Below, one piece after another: positions 8,502-17,503 of a stretch of DNA of 64,000 nucleotides. The position numbers and the translations under genes are program-made. The stretch's first letter is position 1. The number at the start of each line of letters is the position of its first letter. Source of the stretch: Cytobacillus purgationiresistens (lineage in GTDB: Bacteria > Bacillota > Bacilli > Bacillales > Cytobacillaceae); NCBI RefSeq assembly GCF_030813235.1, contig NZ_JAUSUB010000017.1, positions 57,315 through 121,314 on the forward strand, written 5' to 3'. The notes under the pieces are model-generated. The model was not told the origin of the DNA. It ran no database searches and saw only the letters and a list, made by a program, of their open reading frames with translations.

Positions 8502-9095
8502 TTAATGTTTCAGAAAAAAGTTTACCATCTCGTTAAATGTTTTATCTGCTGATTCTCTATTATGCTTAGAGGAGTACGAGTCAGTAAATCCATGTTGTCC
8601 TCTACATTTATGTATCTCGACATTCTTTTTATCTAAAGTTGAAATTAACTGGTCAATATTAAATGATTTTTCTTCTTGCGGAAAGAACAGCAGTGCAGGA
8701 CACTGAGGTGATATTTTTACATAATCCCTAATGCGTGAACCATAGTATCCAACGATTCCATCAACACATTTTTCCTCACTACACAACCAAGCAACCGTTG
8801 CTCCTACACTAAACCCGACAACAAATACCTTTTGATATTCATTTTTAATATCTGATATCAAATCTCTAATTTTATGTAAAGCATTAATAAAACCTATATT
8901 CCCCATAAAATTACGATAAGCAATTTCCTCTTGAGAATAATCAAAAGGTGCTTTTTGTTCTAATAAATTCGGGCAAATGACATCAAAATCATATGCCGAT
9001 AATGATTGACAAATATCCTTCATATGCTGGTTAATTCCATAGATTTCATGAATTACAATGATTGCAGTATCGGAATTTTTCTGTTTGTTAATCAT
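8502..9095 (-). CDS. Dienelactone hydrolase-like alpha/beta hydrolase
   Basis: A 197-residue cytoplasmic alpha/beta hydrolase resembling the dienelactone hydrolase family: HEIYGIN near the N-terminus, nucleophile elbow GFSVGATVAW (Ser rather than the Cys of classical DLH), and a histidine in QHGFTD near the C-terminus. The acid is probably in the LFFPQEEK region, where classical enzymes have Asp. Substrate unknown. Base composition is more AT-rich than its neighbours. Sequences related to CTAACG/CGTTAG hairpins lie on its 3' side (8465-8480). Confidence 0.75.
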   Translation of the reverse strand: MINKQKNSDTAIIVIHEIYGINQHMKDICQSLSAYDFDVICPNLLEQKAPFDYSQEEIAYRNFMGNIGFINALHKIRDLISDIKNEYQKVFVVGFSVGATVAWLCSEEKCVDGIVGYYGSRIRDYVKISPQCPALLFFPQEEKSFNIDQLISTLDKKNVEIHKCRGQHGFTDSYSSKHNRESADKTFNEMVNFFLKH

Positions 9096-9243
9096 TTTTC
9101 ACCTCCCCCGATTATCTACTCTCATTATACAATTAATACTAAACTCTATCTTTGCTTCTTTCGTTAAACTGCCCGTAAGTTAAGCAAGAAAATCAACAAT
9201 GACGTTTAACAGAGCCTTTTTTTAAAAAGATTTATTTTTTCTC

Positions 9244-9274
9244 TTGTATCTAACGCTACGTTAGGACTTATGAT
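9244..9274 (+). promoter_or_regulatory. MerR-type promoter with 19-bp spacer and operator
   Basis: A -35 like TTGTAT (9244-9249) and a -10 like TATGAT (9269-9274) are separated by exactly 19 bp. The spacer contains the dyad CTAACG-CTA-CGTTAG (9250-9264). An overlong spacer with a centred palindrome is the hallmark of promoters twisted open by MerR-family activators. Confidence 0.8.
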
Positions 9275-9308
9275 AAATCTAGAAAGAGATTGAGGAGGTC
9301 ATTCACAT

Positions 9309-10115
9309 ATGATTGGACAATATTCAATAGGTGAGTTTTCCAAGAAAACTAAAACCACCATAAGAACACTTCATTACTACGATGAAATAGACGTATTAAA
9401 ACCCGCCTTCATTACTTCTGCCGGGCGAAGGTATTACTCTGATGATGAAATCATCAGACTCCAAAAGATTGTATCATTGAAATACCTAGGCTACTCATTA
9501 GAGGATATTCGTGAGTTTATCCATTTGAGTGATTGGGATTTAAAAGAATCGATTCTATTTCAAAAACAGGAAATGAACAGGAAAAAAGAACATATTGAGC
9601 GCGTCATTCGCACGTTGGATCATGCTCTTCAGATTATAGAAGACAAAGAAAAAGTAGATTCATCCATTTTCATCTCACTGATTCATTCAATTCAGATGGA
9701 GAATGAACAAAAGGAATGGTTGAAGGAGCTAGTTTCTGAAGATATAGTGGAAGATTTATTCAATATTCCTGAAGACAAACAGCTGAGTATGAGCAAAAAA
9801 ACAGCCACACTTTTCTCGAATTTGAAGCAAACTTATAAACAAGAACCTTCAAGCCCTCATGTCCAATCTCTCATAGATGAACTCTGGGGAATCATTAATG
9901 AACTATACCCCGACAGCACCACCCTTTTCAAAAAGCTATTGGAAAAACAGGATGAATTAGAGAATTACCTTGAAAGTGAACCAGCTATTTTCCCTTCTCC
10001 TTTCACTTCAGAAGAAGAAAAATGGTTAGGTAAAGCGATGGAAATATATTTTAAAGGGAAAGGTCTGATTCCAGATGAAGAACAAGCAAACGGAAATGAG
10101 GGTGCCCCCTCCTAA
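9309..10115 (+). CDS. MerR family regulator of the adjacent exporter
   Basis: A 268-residue regulator. Residues 5-75 hold the winged helix-turn-helix (IGEFSKKTKTTIRTLHYYDEIDVL, then GRRYYSDDEIIRLQKI), followed by a coiled-coil linker and a C-terminal effector domain of the TipA/Mta kind that often binds cationic compounds. It probably activates its own promoter (9244-9274) and so the following exporter gene. Its end overlaps the exporter start by about 40 bases, implying coupled translation. Confidence 0.9.
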   Translation: MIGQYSIGEFSKKTKTTIRTLHYYDEIDVLKPAFITSAGRRYYSDDEIIRLQKIVSLKYLGYSLEDIREFIHLSDWDLKESILFQKQEMNRKKEHIERVIRTLDHALQIIEDKEKVDSSIFISLIHSIQMENEQKEWLKELVSEDIVEDLFNIPEDKQLSMSKKTATLFSNLKQTYKQEPSSPHVQSLIDELWGIINELYPDSTTLFKKLLEKQDELENYLESEPAIFPSPFTSEEEKWLGKAMEIYFKGKGLIPDEEQANGNEGAPS

Positions 10116-11841
10116 TTGGAAGAGCTTTTGGAACCTGCTAAAAGACTCGAATCCACCAAAATGGATATTTATATTAGCCATTCTTCTGAGCCTGGTCGAA
10201 ACAGGGGCAGGCCTGATTGTACCGCTCTTTACTAAATCACTCGTTGATCAGCTGGCTGTTTCCGCGCTTGAGACATCCCTGATTATATTGCTTGCTGCTG
10301 CATTTGTTGTACAGACGGTTTCTTCCGGGTTTTCCTTTTACTTTATGACTTATATTGGTGAAGCAATCGTGGCCTCCTTAAGAAGAAAGCTATGGGATCA
10401 TGTGATGTTTCTGCCTATTCCTTTTTTTGATCAGCATCAGTCCGGAGAAACGATGAGCAGAATCACACAAGATACTAATATTGTAAAAAGCTTGATTACA
10501 CAACATATGATTACCTTTCTAACTGGCCTAATATCGATTATTGGTTCTATTATTATCTTACTTTTGATTGATTGGAAAATGACGCTGATTATGATTATTG
10601 CAGTACCTCTTGCCATTCTTGTTATTTTGCCGCTTGGCCAAAAGATTTACAAGGTTTCCCTCTCCACTCAGGATGAAATGGCAGACTTCTCCGGCAACCT
10701 CGGGAGGGTGCTTTCAGATATTAGATTAGTAAAGTCATATCATGCAGAAGAAACAGAAAAGGCCCGTGGAGGAAAGGGGATTCAGCACCTTTTTAACTTT
10801 GGACTGAAAGAGGCTAAAATTCAAGCAGTTGTATCTCCATTTATGACTTTTATTATGATGCTCGTCCTTGTCATTCTTATTGGCTACGGAGGTGTTCAGG
10901 TCGCGTCAGGTGCATTATCTGCAGGCTCCCTTGTAGCGATTATTATTTACATGTTTCAAATTGTTGTTCCCTTTACACAAATGGCCGCTTTCTTCACAGC
11001 GTTCCAGAAGGCAATTGGAGCAACCGAAAGGATTCAAAGTATCTTGAACCTTGAAAAGGAAACCTCTGCAAACACAAAGAAAGTAGAGAACCCTACACAA
11101 GATCTACTGCTCCATAACCTTTCATTTGGTTATAAAGAGCAAACCATTATTAACAATATCAATCTCAGAATTCCAGCAGGAAAAACGACTGCCTTTGTTG
11201 GCCCAAGCGGAAGCGGTAAAACCACTTTATTTTCCCTATTAGAGCGATTTTACCAGCCTTCTTCAGGTAAAATCCTTCTAGGGGACACGGCTATTGATGA
11301 CTTCAACCTTCATTCATGGAGAGATCAAATTGGCTATGTCTCTCAAGAAAGTCCTTTAATGACAGGATCAATTAGAGACAATATCAAATATGGAATCGAA
11401 CGCGACGTATCGGATCAGGAAATCAAAACAGCTGCTGCACTCTCTCATGCAGATGAGTTCATCAACAAACTCCCCAATGGTTATGAAACAGAGGTTGGAG
11501 AAAGAGGAATGAGGCTATCTGGCGGACAACGGCAAAGAATTGCGATTGCAAGAGCCGTCATACGCGACCCAAAAATACTCTTATTGGATGAAGCTACTTC
11601 AAATTTGGACAGTTCTTCAGAACATCTCGTTCAAATAGCCTTGCAAAATATTATGCGTGGCAGAACAACCTTGGTCATTGCACATCGACTTTCCACCATC
11701 GTAGATGCCGATCAAATTGCCGTGATTGAAGGTGGAGAAATAACCGGAACTGGAACACATGATGAGCTGTTTCATTCGCATTCGTTATATGCAAAGCTTG
11801 CCAGCCAACAATTTAAAAAAGAAAGTTTCCCAATCTCATAA
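10075..11841 (+). CDS. bmrA: Multidrug ABC transporter BmrA-like (half-transporter)
   Basis: A 588-residue fused membrane-plus-ATPase half-transporter that should act as a homodimer to expel drugs. It has six N-terminal membrane helices (about 30-310), then a nucleotide-binding domain: Walker A GPSGSGKTT, signature LSGGQRQR, Walker B ILLLDEATSNLD, H-loop AHRLST. The ending and loops closely resemble Bacillus subtilis BmrA (589 residues), for example IGYVSQESPLM and RDNI-YG-ERDV. Start is uncertain: ATG 10075 or ATG 10096, both inside the MerR gene. The MerR neighbour suggests drug-inducible expression. Confidence 0.9.
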   Translation: MKNKQTEMRVPPPNWKSFWNLLKDSNPPKWIFILAILLSLVETGAGLIVPLFTKSLVDQLAVSALETSLIILLAAAFVVQTVSSGFSFYFMTYIGEAIVASLRRKLWDHVMFLPIPFFDQHQSGETMSRITQDTNIVKSLITQHMITFLTGLISIIGSIIILLLIDWKMTLIMIIAVPLAILVILPLGQKIYKVSLSTQDEMADFSGNLGRVLSDIRLVKSYHAEETEKARGGKGIQHLFNFGLKEAKIQAVVSPFMTFIMMLVLVILIGYGGVQVASGALSAGSLVAIIIYMFQIVVPFTQMAAFFTAFQKAIGATERIQSILNLEKETSANTKKVENPTQDLLLHNLSFGYKEQTIINNINLRIPAGKTTAFVGPSGSGKTTLFSLLERFYQPSSGKILLGDTAIDDFNLHSWRDQIGYVSQESPLMTGSIRDNIKYGIERDVSDQEIKTAAALSHADEFINKLPNGYETEVGERGMRLSGGQRQRIAIARAVIRDPKILLLDEATSNLDSSSEHLVQIALQNIMRGRTTLVIAHRLSTIVDADQIAVIEGGEITGTGTHDELFHSHSLYAKLASQQFKKESFPIS

Positions 11842-11850
11842 GATTACATC

Positions 11851-11899
11851 CATTGTAAAAGGCATGACCGCAGCAATCTGCGACATGCCTTTTACAATG
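11851..11899. terminator. Strong bidirectional terminator
   Basis: CATTGTAAAAGGCATG (11851-11866) pairs perfectly with 11884-11899, with an inner GCAG/CTGC stem. The stop codon of the converging small gene lies within the right arm. Confidence 0.9.
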
Positions 11900-12083
11900 G
11901 ACCATGATGCTGCTCATTCCTCACATGATCCATATATGTCTCGGTATAGATTCTCTCTGATTCTGACACATGCTTCACATTCTCTTCCGAATTGTAGTTA
12001 TCAAGCCCTTTTCTCTTAGCGACCCAATCTATAAAAAAGCCCAACCCCAACAACCCTGCACAAAAAACAAGGAAAAGCCACAT
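11892..12083 (-). CDS. Small single-pass membrane protein
   Basis: A 63-residue hypothetical protein with one N-terminal membrane helix (WLFLVFCAGLLGLGFFIDWV), then a charged, hydrophilic tail (RKGLDNYNSEENVKHV and a His-rich end). Nothing in it indicates a function. I chose the second ATG, 8 bases after GAGG; an ATG 6 bases earlier is equally in frame. It converges on the BmrA-like gene. Confidence 0.65.
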   Translation of the reverse strand: MWLFLVFCAGLLGLGFFIDWVAKRKGLDNYNSEENVKHVSESERIYTETYMDHVRNEQHHGPL

Positions 12084-12219
12084 GTTCATCACCTCAATAC
12101 TAGTATATTCAATCATATCCATATGATCATTAATATTCCTTATTTCCTACAGTGAATCCTGCAGTCATTCTTTAATAAAGTAAAGTTGTTTTATTATTTT
12201 CCACAAGTGCTTATTCCTG

Positions 12220-13230
12220 TCACACCTTCACAGGATTAGGCAGGTCCTGAAAACCCTCTTGATAGATTCGGCTAATGATCGACTCAATCTCAGGCTCTTC
12301 TACGGTTAAATCTTTGATGTTATGTGTGCTTGTTATTTGCGCAATTAGCTCTGAGGCGGATACTTCATCACGGTTAAAATGAATCCAGTAACGATTACCC
12401 TCTTCCTTAAAAACCTTTCCACCTGAAAGTTGGAGGATGCAATCTGATTCCTCCAAATCAACAACTAAAGTACGAATTTTTCCGAAGCGATCTTTAACGA
12501 CTGAGATTTCCCCATCGTAGACCTTCTGACCATGATCTATTAAAACCATCCGTTTGCAAAGCTTCTCAATATCCTCCATATCATGGGTTGTTAATATCAC
12601 CGTGATATTCCGTTCTTTGTTGATTTCTTTAATAAATGTACGCATTTTTTCCTTTGCTACGACATCAAGGCCAATCGTTGGTTCATCAAGGAATAGAATA
12701 GGCGGATCATGAAGGAGGGATGCAGCGATATCAGCCCTCATTCTTTGGCCAAGGGAGAGCTGACGAACCGGTGTATCTAAGAATTCATCCAGACCGAGAA
12801 TATCAGTGAAGGTAGCCATATTTTCCTCATATCTTTCATTGGAAACCTGGTAGATTTCTTTCAATAACTCAAATGATTCAATTGTAGGCAGATCCCACCA
12901 AAGCTGTGTTCTTTGCCCGAATACGACTCCGATATTCTTTGCATTTTTTTGACGGTTCTCATAGGGTATGATGCCGTTAACGCGTACACTCCCACCACTC
13001 GGAACCAGAATCCCTGTGAGCATCTTAATCGTAGTCGATTTCCCGGCACCATTCGGCCCAATATAGCCGACCATTTCCCCTTCTTCAATTGTAAAACTAA
13101 TATCCTTCACTGCTTCCTTCGTGATAAATTCACGTTTTACCAGACTTCTGATCGCTCCAGCAAAGCCTGTTTCCCGCTTCGCAATTTTAAAGTCCTTCAT
13201 CAAATGCTCGACTTCAATAATAGGCACCAT
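12220..13230 (-). CDS. ABC-2 exporter ATP-binding protein (COG4586 type)
   Basis: A 336-residue ATPase of a three-gene exporter. It shows Walker A GPNGAGKST, the QxxQLWWD region typical of this subgroup, signature LSLGQRMR, Walker B ILFLDEPTIGLD and the H-loop TTHDMED. A C-terminal extension of about 90 residues follows the ATPase core, as in daunorubicin-type ATPases. Two different permeases follow upstream in the same operon, so the transporter is likely one ATPase dimer with a permease heterodimer. Substrate unknown. Confidence 0.9.
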   Translation of the reverse strand: MVPIIEVEHLMKDFKIAKRETGFAGAIRSLVKREFITKEAVKDISFTIEEGEMVGYIGPNGAGKSTTIKMLTGILVPSGGSVRVNGIIPYENRQKNAKNIGVVFGQRTQLWWDLPTIESFELLKEIYQVSNERYEENMATFTDILGLDEFLDTPVRQLSLGQRMRADIAASLLHDPPILFLDEPTIGLDVVAKEKMRTFIKEINKERNITVILTTHDMEDIEKLCKRMVLIDHGQKVYDGEISVVKDRFGKIRTLVVDLEESDCILQLSGGKVFKEEGNRYWIHFNRDEVSASELIAQITSTHNIKDLTVEEPEIESIISRIYQEGFQDLPNPVKV

Positions 13231-13244
13231 GCTAACCCCCTCAT

Positions 13245-14045
13245 TTACGATCCCGTGCTCTTATAACGGCTCAACCCCAGCATCCAAATATAATAGGCAA
13301 TCACGAAGAACACTATACCGACGATCGGTGCAAGATAGCCGATATTCTCTGGGAAAAACGGTGTTTCTTTTCCTAAAATAACAGCGGCAGGAAAATAGTT
13401 GACGAAACCAAATGGAATCACAAACGCAGTGAACCATTGGACAAACTTTGGATAAATCACAAGCGGATAGTTTGTTAAATTGCGTGCTGGATACATAACG
13501 ACCCAATAAAATTGTTCAGATTTTGTCGTCCAAAAAGCAAGGGCCGAAATAATGACGAGCAGCCCTCCCTGTATAAGCACTCCGCCTACTATCGATGCCA
13601 GCAGGAATAAGAATTTACCAAATGACCAATCAATACCTAGCTCAATGCTTACCCATATAAAAATAAAAATACTAAATATAAATTGTCCGAAAGCAGCCAC
13701 ATCAAATTTCATCGCCATAAAGTGAAAAAATGGATTAATTGGCCTTACTAAGAAGCGGTCGAAGGTTCCGTTCAATATATATGTATCCAAGCTGCGGAAA
13801 TGGAAAAACAAGATGATGCAAAAACCCCATGAAAGAATGGCAATTGCAAATAAAAACAGCATCTCATAAAAGTTCCATGAACCTAACTCTTGAAATTGAT
13901 AAAGCATCACCCACATCGTAATCGCTGTTCCAGAGTAAGCAGTAATCATGCCAACGATTCTCATCACAAATGCGAAACGATATTGAAGCTGTGCACGTAT
14001 GCCTGCTCCGACAAGCTTGAAGTATAACTCTACATATCTCAACAA
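13245..14045 (-). CDS. ABC-2 family permease subunit 2
   Basis: A 266-residue six-helix membrane protein of the ABC-2 family seen with COG4586 ATPases. A short N-terminal amphipathic stretch (LRYVELYFKLVGAGIRAQLQYR) precedes the helices, and the motif DRFLVRPINPFFHFMA lies in the first cytoplasmic loop. It starts with TTG at 14045 behind AAGGAG and lies 14 bases upstream of the ATPase gene. It differs from the preceding permease in sequence, consistent with a heterodimer. Confidence 0.88.
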   Translation of the reverse strand: MLRYVELYFKLVGAGIRAQLQYRFAFVMRIVGMITAYSGTAITMWVMLYQFQELGSWNFYEMLFLFAIAILSWGFCIILFFHFRSLDTYILNGTFDRFLVRPINPFFHFMAMKFDVAAFGQFIFSIFIFIWVSIELGIDWSFGKFLFLLASIVGGVLIQGGLLVIISALAFWTTKSEQFYWVVMYPARNLTNYPLVIYPKFVQWFTAFVIPFGFVNYFPAAVILGKETPFFPENIGYLAPIVGIVFFVIAYYIWMLGLSRYKSTGS

Positions 14046-14054
14046 GGTTACTCC

Positions 14055-14858
14055 TTACCCCCCTTGTACGACGACTTTCCGGGAAGCCCGGTTCCAGATT
14101 AACCTTAAGGTCATATACGTCACTGCCACCCAGAAAAGCTGAATTCCGATGGAGACCAGGATCTCTGCACCAGCTATTTCCCCGATAAAAATCGCATTCG
14201 GGATATAATAGATTCCTTGGAATGGCAAATAAAGTGCAATGGTTGCTAACCAATCAGGGAAAAACCAAAGAGGAATGACAGAACCTGATAAAAGGGACAT
14301 TGCAAAATAAAAAATATCCTCAATTCCCCCAGTTTCAACTAAAAAAAATGTTAAAAGTCCAAATGACATTTCAATACAATACCTAATCATAAAGCCGATA
14401 ATCGAGGCTACAACAAAATAAAGCCATGTGAGCCAATCTGTAGGCAGTGCTAAATCCATAAAAATAAAAAGTACTGTATATAAGGGCAGAAGTGCTGTTA
14501 CAATATAAAAAGCAACACTGCCAATATCTGCAAATAAATATCTTAATGGGATATCGAAAGGACGCATAAGCTCCAGAGCGATATCTCCCGTTCTTACTTT
14601 TTCTTGAATTTCCCACAATGGAGTTCCTGCCCCATTGACACCGGTCAAAAATTGACTCACAACGATATATGTAAGCATTGCCTCAAAGCCTACTCCTCCA
14701 GCTTCCTCACGACCTGCATAAAGAGCCGTCCAAATCGAGCCCCACATCAGAAGGAAAATAATATTGGATCCTAGCCTCGACCACACATCAAACCGATAAA
14801 CACTTGAGCGTAGGAAAGACTTTTTAGTAAAGGTCCAATAAACCCGATAATTGAACAT
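14055..14858 (-). CDS. ABC-2 family permease subunit 1
   Basis: A 267-residue membrane protein with about six helices, first gene of the three-gene exporter operon. The loop containing VRTGDIALELMRPFDIPLRYL corresponds to the coupling loop seen in the partner permease. It starts at an ATG behind AGGTGG. It ends 9 bases before the second permease, so translation is probably coupled. Confidence 0.88.
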   Translation of the reverse strand: MFNYRVYWTFTKKSFLRSSVYRFDVWSRLGSNIIFLLMWGSIWTALYAGREEAGGVGFEAMLTYIVVSQFLTGVNGAGTPLWEIQEKVRTGDIALELMRPFDIPLRYLFADIGSVAFYIVTALLPLYTVLFIFMDLALPTDWLTWLYFVVASIIGFMIRYCIEMSFGLLTFFLVETGGIEDIFYFAMSLLSGSVIPLWFFPDWLATIALYLPFQGIYYIPNAIFIGEIAGAEILVSIGIQLFWVAVTYMTLRLIWNRASRKVVVQGG

Positions 14859-15051
14859 CCGTCCACCTGCTTTATTGTAAATTATTTGACTTTTTCATAT
14901 TTTAACATAATTTGACTGTAAAAAAGATGAAATGAATGATTATTTTGAATATAGGAAAAATGTGGCATTTTTGTGAAAGGAGTTGGTTTTTTTACCATTA
15001 TGCATTAAAATTAGTTTTTGCTTATAAATATTAAGGAAAAGGTGAAAAGGT

Positions 15052-16413
15052 TTGGTAAGTCCCACAAAAAAGAAATTAAAATTAATTGATATAATGAAAT
15101 TTTTGATTCCTTCCATTCTCGGTATACTTCTCTTTATGACGCCATTAAGCTTCAATGGTGAAGTCACAATACCGATTGCAATATTGTCTGGATGGATACA
15201 GGATCTTCTCGCAGATTACTTACCCTTAATGATGATGATCATCATCATATTAACTTTAGCTGGTACGCTAATGACAAAGTTGGCTAAGCCTAGCTTCATT
15301 ATGAATAGCCCTTTTTTCAAAAACTTATTTGATGTCACTCCTGCATGGGTGATGGTCAGAGTGCTGGGTGGACTATTTGCAGTTTCTGTGTATTTTGAAG
15401 TTGGACCTGAAGCTATTTGGTCAGGCGATACAGGCGGACTTCTATTATTTGATCTCCTGCCAGTACTATTTGCGGTATTTTTATTTGCAGGGTTGTTATT
15501 GCCATTACTAGTAAATTTCGGACTTTTGGAGTTTTTCGGCTCCTTACTAACAAAGGTTATGCGCCCGTTATTTAAATTGCCAGGCCGTTCATCTGTTGAC
15601 GCTGTGACGTCATGGATTGGCGATGGAACAATCGGTGTGCTGCTGACTAGCAAACAATACGAACAAGGATATTATACAAGAAAAGAAGCAGCGATTATTG
15701 GGACAACATTCTCTGTCGTTTCCATCACATTTAGCTTAGTTATCATTTCACAAGTTGGTTTAGAACGCCTTTTTGTGCCATTTTATCTTACCGTTTTAGT
15801 ATCTGGAGTCGTTGCAGCACTTATTATGCCAAGAATTCCTCCACTTTCTAGAAAAGCGGATTCTTACTATAATGATAAAAAAGCGAAAGAAGCTGATGAA
15901 ACGATTCCGAACGGTTATTCAGCTGTAAGCTGGGGCCTTACTCAAGCCGTTGCAAAGGCTAAAAGCAATAAAGGAATTAAAGAGTTCTTCGAGCACGGTA
16001 TGAAAAACATTCTTGATATGTGGATGGGTGTTGCACCTGTTGTCATGGCTCTCGGAACCTTGGCACTAGTCTTAGCCGAATATACACCGATTTTCACATG
16101 GTTGGGTATGCCTTTTATTCCTATACTCGAATTTATGGGAATTCCAGAGGCAGCAGCTGCTTCCGAAACGATTTTCGTTGGCTTTGCAGATATGTTCCTC
16201 CCATCAGTTATGGCAGCTGGGATAGAAAGCGAAATGACCAGGTTTGTTATCGCTACTCTCTCTGTATCACAGCTTATTTATATGTCTGAAGTCGGCGGCT
16301 TGCTGCTCGGCTCTAAAATCCCCGTTTCCTTCTGGGATCTAGTTATGATTTTCTTACTAAGAACAATTATTACTTTACCGATTATTGTTTTAGCAGCGCA
16401 TATATTATTTTAA
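15052..16413 (+). CDS. YjiH family membrane protein (nucleoside-recognition/GATE domain)
   Basis: A 453-residue membrane protein with about ten helices. It contains two Gate-type halves: SSVDAVTSWIGDGTIGVLLTSKQYEQGYYTRKEAAIIGTTFS in the first and ASETIFVGFADMFLPSVMA in the second, as in the YjiH family. Members are described as nucleoside-recognition-domain proteins but no transported compound is firmly known. The start is a TTG behind AAGGAAAAGGTG. It is a single-gene unit with a strong terminator. Confidence 0.82.
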   Translation: MVSPTKKKLKLIDIMKFLIPSILGILLFMTPLSFNGEVTIPIAILSGWIQDLLADYLPLMMMIIIILTLAGTLMTKLAKPSFIMNSPFFKNLFDVTPAWVMVRVLGGLFAVSVYFEVGPEAIWSGDTGGLLLFDLLPVLFAVFLFAGLLLPLLVNFGLLEFFGSLLTKVMRPLFKLPGRSSVDAVTSWIGDGTIGVLLTSKQYEQGYYTRKEAAIIGTTFSVVSITFSLVIISQVGLERLFVPFYLTVLVSGVVAALIMPRIPPLSRKADSYYNDKKAKEADETIPNGYSAVSWGLTQAVAKAKSNKGIKEFFEHGMKNILDMWMGVAPVVMALGTLALVLAEYTPIFTWLGMPFIPILEFMGIPEAAAASETIFVGFADMFLPSVMAAGIESEMTRFVIATLSVSQLIYMSEVGGLLLGSKIPVSFWDLVMIFLLRTIITLPIIVLAAHILF

Positions 16414-16433
16414 TGAATTGTTTTCCGGGAAAT

Positions 16434-16471
16434 AGTAAAAAGGCCTATCAAAAATGATAGGCCTTTTTACT
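16434..16471 (+). terminator. Terminator after the YjiH-like gene
   Basis: A perfect 17-bp stem (16434-16450 with 16455-16471) around GGCCTATCA/TGATAGGCC, with a T run in the right arm. Confidence 0.92.
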
Positions 16472-16497
16472 ATTTATATCGAAAGTAGGTCCAACCA

Positions 16498-16851
16498 TTA
16501 ATCTTTGAGCTTTTTCGACATGCATTGAATCGACTTTACTTTTTTTATATTCGTGTAAAAATAAATCCACTTGGACTTTGTCCAGCGCCAGCCTGAGATT
16601 GTCTGACCATTGTGGTCTTTAGGGAAGAACCAGAAGCTTGCTCCGTTTTTCATACAGATAAATGTGTTGCAATCTAAACTTCTATATGCAGTTTGTGCAA
16701 TGATATGCGAGGATTGCTCTGCGATTGGCACTGGAACGAAGGACGGCGGAGGATTCGCTGGGAATCTGCAATTTAAAACCCCAGGTTCATTGTGAGGTCT
16801 AAATCGTTTCATTTGTTCTATTAAAGGCAAACGGACATTATAATGGCTCAT
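16498..16851 (-). CDS. Hypothetical protein, Pro- and aromatic-rich
   Basis: A 117-residue protein I do not recognise. The middle contains FRPHNEPG, NCRFPANPPPSFVPVP, a Cys-containing DCNTFICMKNGASFWFFP and a Trp-rich end (SGWRWTKSKWIYFYT). There is no signal peptide or membrane helix. The start ATG follows AGGAAGG by about 11 bases. The ordered aromatic/proline pattern suggests a folded protein, not a chance reading frame, but it has no helpful neighbours. Confidence 0.55.
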   Translation of the reverse strand: MSHYNVRLPLIEQMKRFRPHNEPGVLNCRFPANPPPSFVPVPIAEQSSHIIAQTAYRSLDCNTFICMKNGASFWFFPKDHNGQTISGWRWTKSKWIYFYTNIKKVKSIQCMSKKLKD

Positions 16852-16948
16852 TTTGAAGCATACCTTCCTCTTGGTTTTTCTTTTTAATATATGCTTTGCT
16901 TAGTATTATGCTCTAAGATAAAGCGATGATAGAAGCATATTAAGTATG

Positions 16949-16977
16949 AAAAAAGACTGAAGCAATTTGCCTCAGCC
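16949..16977 (-). terminator. Terminator after ybaK
   Basis: On the minus strand GGCTGAGGC pairs with GCTTCAGTC (two G-U pairs) and is followed by six T residues. Confidence 0.85.
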
Positions 16978-16980
16978 TGG

Positions 16981-17463
16981 TTAGTGACTTTGTGTGATAT
17001 CAGCCAATGTACCTCGAGTGGTTTGTAATAAATTTGCCGTACTTATTTCAACTTGCATGCCGATTTTTCCGCCGCTTACCACCAGAGTCCCTATCCTCTC
17101 TGCCCTTTCATCTATGATGGTTGGAAAGAGCTTTTTCATACCAATAGGTGAGCAGCCTCCGCGAATATAGCCGGTTAGTTTTTGAATATCTTTGACTGCA
17201 ATCATTTCTACCTTTTTCTCATTCGCTGCCTTTGCCGCCTTTTTTAAATCCAGCTCTTCCTGTACCGGGATGATAAACACATAGTGCTGTTTACTGGTTC
17301 CAACGGTCACTAAAGTTTTAAATACGCTTGCCGGCTCTTTATTAATTTTTTCTGCAACTGACACACCGTCCACTTTGCCATCATTCACATCGTAAGTAAT
17401 AAGTTCATAATGGATTTTATTTGCATCAAGAATGCGCATTGCATTAGTTTTGCCTTTTGCCAT
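16981..17463 (-). CDS. ybaK: Cys-tRNA(Pro) deacylase YbaK
   Basis: A 160-residue stand-alone editing domain related to the INS domain of prolyl-tRNA synthetase. It hydrolyses Cys mis-attached to tRNA(Pro) in the cytoplasm. Supporting features are KTLVTVG near the centre, the conserved Lys region IAVKDIQKLTGYIRGGCSPIGMKK, and the end with VSGGKIGMQVEIS. Length and order match the YbaK/EbsC family. The gene is followed closely by its own terminator. Confidence 0.92.
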   Translation of the reverse strand: MAKGKTNAMRILDANKIHYELITYDVNDGKVDGVSVAEKINKEPASVFKTLVTVGTSKQHYVFIIPVQEELDLKKAAKAANEKKVEMIAVKDIQKLTGYIRGGCSPIGMKKLFPTIIDERAERIGTLVVSGGKIGMQVEISTANLLQTTRGTLADITQSH

Positions 17464-17503
17464 TGTGAATCTCCTAATCGAATATTTTCTTTATTTTATC
17501 ATC

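Noticed and set aside
15216..15653. 145-residue minus-strand reading frame
   Set aside because: Antisense shadow of the YjiH-like membrane protein, rich in Asn, Ser and Pro as such shadows are.
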